64,000 nt of DNA from Spinacia oleracea (Eukaryota > Streptophyta > Magnoliopsida > Caryophyllales > Amaranthaceae): the NCBI RefSeq assembly GCF_020520425.1, contig NC_079487.1, forward strand, positions 130,718,385 to 130,782,384. Reading direction: 5' to 3'. A program made the position numbers and the translations under genes. The notes beneath the pieces are model-generated. The model was not told where the DNA came from. It ran no database searches and was given only the letters and a program-made list of their open reading frames with translations. Shown one piece after another: positions 47,601 to 64,000 of the stretch (its first letter is position 1; every line of letters starts with the position of its first letter).

Positions 47601-48738
47601 CTTTTGACGGGTGACAGCTAAAACAAACACATACCATGTGTTTGTTTGATAAATTTAAGAGTTTCAAACTCATACCACAAGCCCCCAAGGTATGGGGTTT
47701 AGAAACCTAGAGGGGAGGTAAGTTTGGCTCATACCTATACTCCATGTATCAGATAAAAAGGGAAAAAAAACCCATTCCTCAACTGAGCAAAACACATGGT
47801 ACTAAGAATCAAATTCTAAACCCATACCATCTAGATATCATTCCTGACTTCAACCGATACCACTATCCAAACCAAACATCCCCGTAAAGAGTTTTTAGGA
47901 AGTGAGAAAAGAATAGGAACGGCAACTCAAATAAGGGTTCCAGCTCAGCAAAAAAAATTGTGAAATTAAGAGAACGTAATGTATCCTGTTCTGCAATAAT
48001 TATATTCCTAACCAAGAAAAAACCACACTTGCGCTTGGAAAAAGATGAGAAACATCCAATCTACTTAAGAGCTACCAACAAGAAGCCCCACAAAGATAAA
48101 CAGCAATCTCCACTTCCTCGAGAAATAATATCTTGAGCTGAGTAGCTAACTGCCTAACCATATAACCTGTAAGATTCCTCAAAAAGAGTTAATCAGCAGA
48201 TATGCAGTCCAGGAACTTGAACCATGAAGCATCAAAGGGACAAGCAAAAAAGATGTGTAACCCTAAAGAACAAATGCTGACAACAAGCATCTAGTGACAC
48301 AATAAATTGCCTGCTCTTGTCAACATTACACTGGTACCAATAAATTAATGACATAAAAGTTGCTATGAATTCTTTCATTCACATTAGGACCAGTTATACA
48401 CCTAGATCCTCAAGTTCCCGGATTATTTCATGCGCAAACTTATGCGTATTCTCCAGGACAGCTTAACATTATACTTAATGCCGCTAAGACCAATATCAAT
48501 CAGTGAAGTCTTTAAATTCAGTCCATTGAATAAAAAACTATAGGGATGTGGAAATATTACTATAAACAGCATATTTGACTAATAATCAGATTTGTGTTAA
48601 GCCATTTACCCGAACAAGCTTATAAACAATAGGATCAGAGTCTTGCTTCAATGGAGCAAAACCAGAACTGTGTGTATCAGCTGCAACATCCTTGATAGCT
48701 CTTTCCTCATTTTCCTCAACCCCAACCACCATTTTCAT
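41648..48738 (-). CDS. TRFL: TRF-like (TRFL) single-Myb telobox protein
   Basis: Eight coding exons on the minus strand: 48610-48738, 46851-47034, 46460-46518, 43904-44686, 43292-43423, 42046-42366, 41900-41956 and 41648-41809, joining in frame to 608 residues. The C-terminal Myb domain (about 489-546) has the telobox [14 protein letters not shown], the recognition helix of plant telomere-repeat binders; it is split between two exons. The large central exon encodes an acidic, serine-rich region with a basic stretch ([15 protein letters not shown]) and a block that looks conserved ([14 protein letters not shown] … [13 protein letters not shown]). Similarity to the Arabidopsis TRFL3/TRFL6 branch is recalled from memory. 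Expected location is the nucleus, with binding to TTTAGGG-like DNA; whether it acts at telomeres or as a transcription regulator is not known. The start is the first ATG in frame; a second lies two codons later. Confidence 0.88.
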
Positions 48739-49960
48739 GGAAACCTCACGTCCTCACTACATCCGATTCAAGATAGCCCTGCTGAACCCAAACAAAAACA
48801 TACACACATAACTCAGTGTTTGTTACTATAATAAACTAAATTCAACAGTCAACACCGCGATAACAGAAAACCCCAAGGTCTTCCGAGTGATAACTTGAAC
48901 GAACCATCTACGAATTATGGACACTTGAAAATGCAATTACAAAGATTGTGGCTCAGTTGAATAATTTTACAACAAAACAGTAAACAGCAAACATGAAAAA
49001 ATGCAGGGACTAATATAACTTCAAGCACACAAAACTGTGCGAAATTTTGAATGTATTATACAAATTGCGGACTGATTCTTGTCAACCCAAATTGTTTTTA
49101 CAAACTCAACCATCAAAAAGATGATCTGGGCATCAAATTTCTAGAAATTACACAGAAGTCCACAGCACATAACAAACGCAATCAAATAATTACGGAGTAT
49201 AACTCAATAAATTTAGAAAAGGAAACTTGAAAAGGAGAAAATTAAAATAATTGCACTTGCAAATGTTGATCATAGTAATGAATGTTTCAATAGCAAGTTC
49301 CCTGAAATTACATTCAAAATCACAACACCAGCACAAAATTCTAAATTTTCCAAATATAGCGAACAATAATTCAACAAAAATAGTTATTTGGGGAAACTTT
49401 ACTCAACCCCAAATTCTTCCAAGTCCACACTTTTTTTTGTCTAATACACTAAAAATCCAATTCTTCAATTGAATTACACAACACATAAAAATTATTTAAA
49501 AAAATTCAAAAAAGGGAATTTAAAACTTCAATAAATGCACAATAAAAATAAAAATCAAACAGAAATTACCCAAAAAAGAATCAAAATTGACAAAAATTAA
49601 CCAAGAAAACAGCAAAATTGAACTGACCCATGTGAAAATCAACGCCAAATTTGCAAACCCACTTCATAATTTGCGATTTCTCATTGAAAATTGATCAGGG
49701 GGCTTCACAGTGCAGTGCACAAAAGCACAGAAAGAGAAAGTAGAGAGAGAAAGGGGTGAAATTGTGAAATTAGCGGCAAAAATAGAAAAATGAAAGTGAT
49801 AGAAAATGACTATCAGAAATTTACTGGGGATTTAAGTTTTGGTGAAGCTTAACAAGCAAGAAAATTTTAATCGAGCCAAGTAGAAAAGAGGAGAGAGAAT
49901 GAGAGCTTTTTGACTACGCTGCTCAACAAGTCTTTCTGGCTTTACAGTTCCCCGGATTTC
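48739..49960 (-). promoter_or_regulatory. TRF-like gene leader and promoter
   Basis: An acceptor-like TTCAGCAG/GGCTATC is near 48780 and a donor-like ATGG/GTCAGT near 49628 (minus strand), which suggests a non-coding first exon at about 49630-49900. The GA/CT-rich stretch at 49730-49900 (AGAGAGAAAG) is typical of plant leaders. Inference only. Confidence 0.35.
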
Positions 49961-51279
49961 AAATTGATTTTATTAGCTCTATTTAATTAATATATTGTCA
50001 AGTCCGAGATATTGTTCATCTTTTTTTATTTTTTGGGAAGCAAATCGGCAGTTGCCATTTGCCAAATGTAAAATGGGTTTTGGTAGTTGTGACTTGTAAA
50101 GTTGTAATGGACCCATGAGCTTTTTCTAAAGGCAAAATCTCGCACCAAAGACACCCACCACCAGGCCACTTGAGTATGATAGCAGCTAACCTCAAAATTG
50201 AGCTAAAAAACTAAAGTGTTTTGCATGATGATGGGTTTTTCTTGGTGAAATTTCTTTTCTGGACTGTGCATATTTCTCAGATAAATTAGATGTCATCGTA
50301 ATCGGAGAGTTGAATTGGTAATTGATTCTTCCTTGATTTAAGGCTGGTACATTTTTTTCAAATATGGAATGAATTCGTGAGGAACCCGCCCTTGCTTCTT
50401 TTAAAGCTAAAGCTTATTAGGGAACGTAGACACAGGTGGTGCATGGCTATCATCAGTTGTATGTGCTTTCATTGATCAATTTACACGGTTTGGTCAGGAT
50501 TCATGGGCTTTTTGTTTGAATTGGAGGAATGTAAAATTAAATTAGTTGCCCCCAATATTTTACAATTAATTACTCATAATTCTTAACTCATAGATGGTGA
50601 TAACTTTTGAGCTCATGCATGATTGATTGTGAGGTTGTTATGATGACATGTTTTATCATTGTTTGGTTGAATGAAGGAAATCAGTTTCAAGAAAAAAAAT
50701 TGTATGTCGTTTCAGTTTCAACGGTACTTTATGCATAGTAGTAGTTAGTTTAAAACATTGCTTTAAACTTTCGATTGATTTTGGGAAGTTTTCACTGATG
50801 GAAAGCTTCTGAAGAAAAAGAGATCCGTTAAGCAATTTCCAAATCAGTACTTAAACATTGAATTCTTACAACATTTACTATTGCACGTTAAGGGGGGGGA
50901 GGGGAGTTTCTCTTTGAAAGGATAGTTCATATCACCCTACTAGGAAACATATCAAGAAAGTAACTATAAAGCGGCGCTCCCAGAGTCCCAGCCTAATGAT
51001 CTCCGAAGTAACGCGAAAATCACATTATTTATTTAATGAAAATGAGACGGGTTTGAACATAAATATCCAAAATAACCTCAGGGATTGAAATTTCCTTTTA
51101 GATGCATGATCTAATCAAGGCTAATTATTTATCATTTATTCCTTTTTCGGTGTAAGTCAAATAAAGTCGAATCAAATCAATGATACTATATGATGCACAC
51201 ATGTTAAAAAAACCGCTCTTCAAATGGACATATCTACTTAAGATAACAAATCTAATTGGACAATTGTTTAAGATGATTA

Positions 51280-51436
51280 AAAGTGTTTTTTTATTCACCT
51301 GATTTTCACTAAATTTACATGAAATTATAAGTGTGTTTTATTCACCTGATTTTCACCTGATTAAAAGTGTGTTTTATTCACCTGATTTTCACCTGATTAA
51401 AAGTGTGTTTTATTCATCTGATTTTCACCTGATTTT
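51280..51436. repeat. 36-base tandem repeat made of a MITE end
   Basis: The unit AAGTGTGTTTTATTCACCTG plus 16 bases is repeated at 51329-51364 and 51365-51400, with a partial third copy to about 51436 and a diverged copy near 51280. Each unit begins with the terminal sequence AGTGTGTTTTATTCACCT, whose reverse complement closes the neighbouring element at 51707-51724. Confidence 0.75.
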
Positions 51437-51724
51437 CCTGAATTTATATGAAATTATCAAAATTATATTTTAGTTATAAGTTGTATGTTGGCAACCCCTT
51501 CTTTTTCTGAATTTATCTGAACTTTTTCCTAAGATAAGCGGAAATAAGGTGAATATAACAGAGCCTTATTTTATCCATAAGCACACGTACAAAAAAATCC
51601 AGATAAGTTCAGAAAAAATATGAGTTGTCCAAGTACAATTTATATTAAAATAAGTTTTGATAAGTCCTAATAACTTTAAATAAGTTTAGAAAAAATAAGT
51701 AAAATTAGGTGAATAAAACACACT
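51437..51724. mobile_element. AT-rich MITE remnants (GGCTCTGTT / AGTGTGTTTTATTC family)
   Basis: Two abutting remnants. One ends AACAGAGCC near 51560 and is followed by TTA. The other has ATAAGTTCAG units and ends in AGGTGAATAAAACACACT at 51707-51724, a perfect 18-base inverted match to the repeated left ends at 51330-51418. No coding capacity. Confidence 0.55.
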
Positions 51725-51787
51725 ATAAATCGTCATACGCTTTTAAACTTTTTCCCGACGATAATTTTTCTTTTTAACCATCAAAAG

Positions 51788-52045
51788 TAGACCTGATCAA
51801 GACGAGCCCTGCCCGCCCAAATTTTTTGTGGGTTTGGGCAGAATTTTCTGCCCGATTTTCGTGCCCGGCTCGAAAATTTAATTTGGGGGGGGTTTGGAAT
51901 CACAAAAATACATTTTTTAATCATAAATTTGGTCGCCCCGAAAATAGCCCGAAAGCACGGCATTTTAGGCCCGAAAATAACGGGGTTGGGCACACATTTG
52001 ACCCGAATTTTGGCCCGGCCACGACCCGTCGTTTGATCGGGTCTA
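51788..52045. mobile_element. hAT-like MITE near the Rossmann gene
   Basis: A 258-base element with ends TAGACCTGATCAAGACGA and TCGTTTGATCGGGTCTA (inverted, two or three mismatches), flanked by a perfect 8-base duplication ATCAAAAG (51780-51787 and 52046-52053). The interior is GC-rich with CCCG-containing inverted words. It ends 171 bases before the Rossmann start codon, so it lies in or next to the core promoter. Confidence 0.8.
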
Positions 52046-52216
52046 ATCAAAAGCAATACTCAGTAACTTTTTTGAAAAAAAAAGAAAGAAAGATATAAAA
52101 GAGAGATTCTCCTAACAAGGGTCAAGCATAAAAATTGGTGGGAAAAGAAAGGGCTCCCAACAAATAGATATCATTCGGAGGAGAGATCAAAGTTTTTTAT
52201 CCACAAACACACGTAC

Positions 52217-55200
52217 ATGGCTCGTGTTATCCCCTCAACTTTCTCTCTCTACACTTGTTCAACTCCTTCATTTTCCCCACGAAATCCAACTAAAACTTTA
52301 TACCATCAAAATCTTACTCATCGTACTCCTCTTTTGGTTTGCAATGCTAGCAAGAAACCCAGCTTTGTGGATCAAATTCTCGATTATATTGAAGGTATAC
52401 TTATACTGTGATTAAGGTCCGAATTCAGTAGTCGCATTTGATTGTGTAATTTGAACTAGTAACAACTAAATCTTTATTTTGTGCAACAGATTGGTGATTA
52501 CTTTAATTTACATAGGGGTTTCGTTCTGTATATCATGATTATGCAGGTGGGCCTAAATTAAGAAAATGGTATGGAGCACCTGATCTACTCCCAAAGGATG
52601 GATCATTACCTGAAGAAGAGGATGTTCCTGGTATAACCTATCATTACATAATCAATTAGTTGTTTTCTGAGGGATAATTTGGTCTGAATTGTTCTTTAAA
52701 ACATTAATCTAAAAATAGATGTAGAAGAAACCAGAGATGCTGTTCTAGTCACTGATGGAGATAGCGAAATCGCCCAGGTATGATATATCAAATGCTATCT
52801 TCCACTTCAGAATATTCAGTGCTAATCTGTGACTATTAACAATTCAGCATTATCTTGCCATGAATTGTTGTTTTCAGTTTTCGCTTAAGGCTCCGTTGGG
52901 TAGGAGGTAAAACTTTTTTCAAGAAAAGTATTTTCCATTTTCAATCATTTTATGTTGTTTGGTTTGGCAAGAGATGGAAAAACAACTTTCCATAACTCCC
53001 TCTGATGTGGAAAAGTTTCCTCCTTACCTTCCCCACGATCTTCACCATCTTCTTCTATTTTCTTGTAAGGACTCAAACAAAAGAAAACTAGTTTGGAATT
53101 GTGTTTTCCATGGAAAATCATTTTACACCAAACCAAATAAAGCCTGAAAACGTTTTACACCAAACCAAACGGGGTCTAAATGCTTAATTGCAGATTGTAT
53201 GTACGTCTTTGTTTTTGCTTAGGTTGGCATGAATCATGAATGAATACTGAGCCTCTTGATTTCTAGCTTATCTAGATGGTGATTCTGTCCTTGATTGTAA
53301 AACGAACCCGAGTAAAAGCACTGGTTAAAAATAGACGTGCTGCTCTAGAAGCCTTTGGAACCTATGTCGAGGTATACTATATCTAAATCTTTCTGACCAC
53401 TTTCTGTATCCCATTCCCCTTCATTTTTTCCTAGTTTCTCTTCTTTTAATATGTTAATTTTCTGGTGGTTTGGCCGAAAGTCATTAGCCGGAGATGCAAA
53501 TAACATGGCCTTCTTGAAGAAGGCCTTGAAGGGTGTTCGAGCAGTTGTATGCCCAACTGTATGTAATTTACCCTTAAACCTATCTCTATTCATGGCTGTT
53601 TTTTTCCTGAAGCATCCCTGTTTAATCTGTTGAGTCTACTGCAGGAGGGTTTCCTGTCCAAAGTTGGGAACCTGCAAGGAGTTCAACATGTTGTTCTCTT
53701 ATCTCAGGTACATATTCCCGACCTTTTTAGCCTTGTAAATCGTGTCAGACTCGTATTACCAGGGCGCTTGGAACTCGAACAAAACTTTACTCAAGGCTCT
53801 GTTCTGTTCACCTTATTTTAGGAAAAATAAGTTCATATAAGTTCGGGAAAAATAAGGGATTTACAACTAAAATAAGTTTTGATAAGTTCAGAAAAAATAG
53901 GTGGAAATCGGGTAAATAGAACACACTCTTGGGATTCCATGATGTATGAGTATCGTGGAGGGAAAGCTGTTTTTGTGTCATGTTTGTTTGATAAGATTGC
54001 AGTTATCTGTGTATAAAGGTGCTGATGGCATTCAAGCTCTTATAACGAGCAATGCAAAAAAGTTGGCTGAAGAAGATGAATCAACGTTAATGGCTTCAGG
54101 AATTCCCTATACTATTATCAGTGCTGGATCTCTGGAAAATACACCCGGTGGATCACAAGGGTTTAGCTTTCAAGAGGTATACTTACAGACTTGGTTGCAT
54201 ACACCTTTTTTTAATGCCTGGAAAAATATCACTACCAGTCACTCAAATGGTTTGAGTTATTAACAGGATTGTGCGGCAAAGGGAAGTCTCAGCAAGGAAG
54301 ATGCCGCATTCATATGTGTTGAGGCCCTTAGCTTAGTGCCAGAGACTGGATTCGTAGTTGAGGTCAGTCAAATAAACTTCAAAATGAACTTAATCAACGA
54401 ACTCCTGCATATTTTAAGAGTGTCGTTTCAGACCATCTGAAACGATCTCTGAGAGTTAAGGCGGCTGGTAGAGTGACAGGAGTTGTGGCCACTTCTGAAA
54501 ATACTACTCGTACCAGTTGTACGAAAGTTATTTCTTTGATTACATCTCCCTCTGTCCCTAAACGATTGCTCCATTGCAACTTTTTTTGTCAAACTTTGAA
54601 AATTTTACCCACGAATTCTCTCATTAGCCTACTCATGTTTCTGTACGCGTTACTTGCAGTGATATTTTATTCTACATATATTGTAATTTTATATTCTGAA
54701 ATATAGGAACAATTAATATTCCCTAGATTAACATTAATTAATGGGGGTAATTTAGGTATTTTATAGGGGACACTAAAAAAAAATCAACCTTAAGAGCTTA
54801 CTTATAGAATTGAGATAAGAAATAATATTGTCATGTCGTGCCTTGTTAGAATTGTTTCAATATATATTTTCAAACAAAAATTATAATTTTTACGTGGGTA
54901 GAATTAGAGATATTTACGTTTTAAGTCGTGTCATGGAGATCGTGAAAGTCAAATGGGGCAATCTTTTAGGACAGGGAGTATATGTGGGAACAGAGACGGG
55001 GAAAACATTAGAGCATAGCCAATTAAGTGTTGTACAATGGTATAATCGGCCTATGGAACATAACTAGTTTAATTTTCTTCTACTTGATTGTTATACTTAA
55101 TTGTTATACTTGTACATGTCTGGCACCTTTGAATAAAAAGTTTTCCGGCTCCGCCACCATTGGCATTGACAGGTTGTCAACGGAGAGGAGAAGGTTTCAG

Positions 55201-55250
55201 ACTGGAAGCAGAAATTTACAGAGTTGATGGAGAAGGGGAAAGGCCAATAA
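52217..55250 (+). CDS. NAD(P)-binding Rossmann-fold protein, probably plastid
   Basis: Nine coding exons: 52217-52394, 52547-52630, 52719-52777, 53276-53371, 53481-53558, 53645-53707, 54003-54176, 54267-54362 and 55173-55250. All introns are GT/AG and the phases agree; the product is 301 residues. The N terminus (about 1-43, rich in Ser, Thr and Pro, few acids) looks like a chloroplast transit peptide. The dinucleotide-binding region begins VLVTDGDSEIAQMVI (about 98-112); the last glycine of the usual pattern is alanine. VKALVKNRRAALEAFG and GVRAVVCPTEGFL follow, as in the atypical short-chain/NmrA-like reductases, and PYTIISAG lies near 221-228. Substrate unknown. I recall a similar gene at Arabidopsis At1g72640. 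Three introns hold MITEs, yet every splice site is intact. Confidence 0.87.
52889..53176. mobile_element. Tourist-like MITE in Rossmann gene intron 3
   Basis: The ends GGCTCCGTTGGGTAGGAGGT and ACCAAACCAAACGGGGTC are inverted, and a TAA duplication flanks the element (52886-52888 and 53177-53179). A 3-base TAA target and a GGxTCCGTTTGG-like terminus fit PIF/Harbinger (Tourist) MITEs. About 288 bases. Confidence 0.7.
53796..53930. mobile_element. AT-rich MITE in Rossmann gene intron 6
   Basis: The left part GGCTCTGTTCTGTTCACC, internal AATAAGTTC/AATAAGTTTTGATAAGTTC units and the right part GGGTAAATAGAACACACTCT relate it to the remnants at 51437-51724. No clean target duplication was found. Confidence 0.5.
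54546..54978. mobile_element. Stowaway-type MITE in Rossmann gene intron 8
   Basis: The left CTCCCTCTGTCCCTAAACGA and right AATCTTTTAGGACAGGGAG ends are inverted, with TA after the right end; the left boundary is blurred. About 430 bases, which accounts for over half of the 810-base intron. Confidence 0.65.
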
Positions 55251-56415
55251 TGATGATGATGAGAGCCAATTCATGACATTTCAAGAATCAGTCAGAGTTT
55301 CAAAAGGGGAGGATAAAGAACAATTTCATGTTCTGTTAATTAGTTTGTTTGTAAAAAATATTGACAGATTTTTACTCCGTAGCTGGTTTTATTCTTTCAT
55401 TGGAACTGCAACTGAACATACTGTATATCACATACTCCGGACAACATTACATGTACCTTTCCTGCAGGTGCAAAAAATAATCCACACACACGACCCTGAA
55501 AACCGGCAAGTAAAAGAATTCCAACTGGAAAATATAAAGCATAGCGGTTATTCCAGCCTTTCAGATCAATTTTTTTTTTACGCATAGCACAACCGGTTCA
55601 CCGGAGCTTAAGCTCCGACTACATCTGGATCAGACCAGTGTCGCACACCTCGCTTATAGTGGGTAAGTCTCCTAACAAGAGTTTTTGCATACGGCGAAGC
55701 TTGAACCCGAAACTTCCCTTAAGCAGCATCAAGTTGCTTACTACTTGAGCCAACTCTATGTTGGTGCCTTTCAGATCAATACGAACACAAGTTACACAAC
55801 CGTATATTACAATTGTCAGCCCTAGCAAAAATGTGTTCCGTAAAAAAATAGCAACAAAAAGAAAATACCGGAACCTAAAAGGAGCAAACAATAACTTTAC
55901 TTGATTACTAAGCTCAAAAACATCTATACACCATAGTTTCTTGCAACTCTCTATAACCCTAATTGTATTTTCAGAACAGAATTACAGACGGCAAAGATGG
56001 GTATGACCGCATCAACACAAACATATTATTAATACTACATTGTTTTTCTTTTCAAGAGATATAGCAAAAGAAAAAGAGTAGAAATGCCATCAAGGTACAG
56101 AGTACTTACTTTACAGGGAGGCAAAAATAAACCTTTAAATTGCATGAATAACTTTGTGGTCTCATCAATATATTAAAAAAAAACACTTCTCTTGGCATAA
56201 AAAGGCCCCCCCGAAAAAACCCTTCTAATTCCTCCTTTCTCTCTTCTGCTCAATGTTAGTATCACTAATACAGTTCCTAGAATTTGATACTGTACAACAT
56301 ACATAAACACCATTGATGAAAACGGACAAGGGCAAGAAGTGTATAAGAAACACAAAACTGACTATCCGCAAAATCCAATAATGGGTTAGTCAAAACATTA
56401 ACCTCTTCTTTTCTG
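55251..56415. other. Convergent intergenic region, Rossmann to GRIK
   Basis: It contains the 3' UTRs of two convergent genes and one SINE (55571-55765). No other gene is seen. Confidence 0.5.
55556..55780 (-). mobile_element. tRNA-derived SINE with 15-base target duplication
   Basis: A minus-strand SINE of 195 bases (55571-55765), flanked by a perfect GCCTTTCAGATCAAT duplication (55556-55570 and 55766-55780). On the minus strand, an A-box-like TTGGCTCAAGTAGTAAG lies at about 55736-55752 and a B-box-like GGGTTCAAGC at 55699-55708, the split pol III promoter of tRNA-derived SINEs. The 3' end is a short A tail (poly-T at 55571-55579). It appears complete. Confidence 0.88.
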
Positions 56416-63548
<7,133 letters not shown>

Positions 63549-63552
63549 CAGT

Positions 63553-63960
63553 CTGAAAGTACAAATACAAGCATTGTATGATCTCATCTGATTGACTTAT
63601 CAAAAAAAAACATGATCAAATAAACTTATAAACTCAATCCTCGTTAATTTCATTCAATTTTCAGTATAACGACAAGAAATTCGCTCAATTTGATAACAAT
63701 AACAAAATTTCATCTGATGAAGCTGAAAAAAGTAGGAGAGAGGAATAAAATTACCTGCTATAGAAGTGTCATAAGTTGCAATTCAATGGGAAAAACACCA
63801 TAAAAATCTTGGTTTTGTAGCTTGAAAAATATTGAATTATGGAAAGAATCTCGAGCAATCAATGAATTTAGGGAAAATATCTCCTTGATTATGATTCTGT
63901 GTCGTGAAATTAGGGTTTTCCGAAGATCAGATGAGAGAGAAAGAAGAAAGGCTGGAGTGC
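63553..63960 (-). promoter_or_regulatory. GRIK leader exon and 5' UTR intron
   Basis: On the minus strand, a donor TATAGCAG/GTAATTTT at 63754 and an acceptor TACTTTCAG/ACTG at 63553 frame a 202-base intron just before the start codon. The exon upstream (to about 63950) includes AGGGTTTTCCG-like plant leader sequence. Inferred. Confidence 0.45.
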
Positions 63961-64000
63961 TCAACGACTCAACGTTATACTTTTTGACATATACTCCGTA

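Larger units (their letters stand above)
49961..51787. other. Intergenic between divergent TRF-like and Rossmann genes
   Basis: No gene. It contains a G-rich spot at 50891-50906 and the tandem-repeat/MITE block at 51280-51724. Confidence 0.45.

Overview
This window is nuclear DNA of a higher plant. Every protein gene is split by AT-rich GT/AG introns, and the proteins belong to plant families. The gaps are full of plant transposon debris, especially many small inverted-repeat elements beginning CTCCCTCCGT with a TA duplication (Stowaway type). A eudicot is likely, because three adjacent genes match a gene trio I remember from Arabidopsis chromosome 1. A Caryophyllales or Amaranthaceae source is only a guess. 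No bacterial-type operon, CRISPR array or organelle sequence was seen.

Layout. 1-10190: two head-to-tail high-affinity nitrate transporter genes (NRT2), the first lacking its exon 1 in this window, the second complete (521 aa), with Stowaway copies and a nested CACTA-type element between them. 10190-14343: the broken 3' end of an Athila-like Ty3/gypsy element, then featureless AT-rich DNA. 14356-23915 (minus): a complete U-box/ARM E3 ligase gene of the SAUL1/PUB43/PUB44 type, whose 6.3 kb second intron holds a solo LTR. 24000-30240: repeats, including a hAT-like element and a poly(A) retroposon. 30243-31084: an NRT2 pseudogene copied from the 3' end of the second NRT2 gene. 31850-39761 (minus): an 11-exon DRG GTPase gene (399 aa) with a young non-autonomous LTR element and a SINE in its introns. 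41648-48738 (minus): an 8-exon single-Myb telobox gene of the TRF-like family (608 aa). 52217-55250 (plus): a 9-exon NAD(P)-binding Rossmann protein, probably plastid-targeted. 56416-63548 (minus): an 11-exon GRIK/SnAK kinase (417 aa), which in Arabidopsis activates SnRK1.

The genes do not form a pathway. The NRT2 copies are a tandem family with a satellite pseudogene. The DRG, TRF-like and Rossmann genes look like an old syntenic block. The E3 ligase and GRIK kinase are ordinary housekeeping or signalling genes. I did not find an undescribed biological system. The most informative material is the repeat record, where target duplications, nesting and one paralogous empty site can be read directly.
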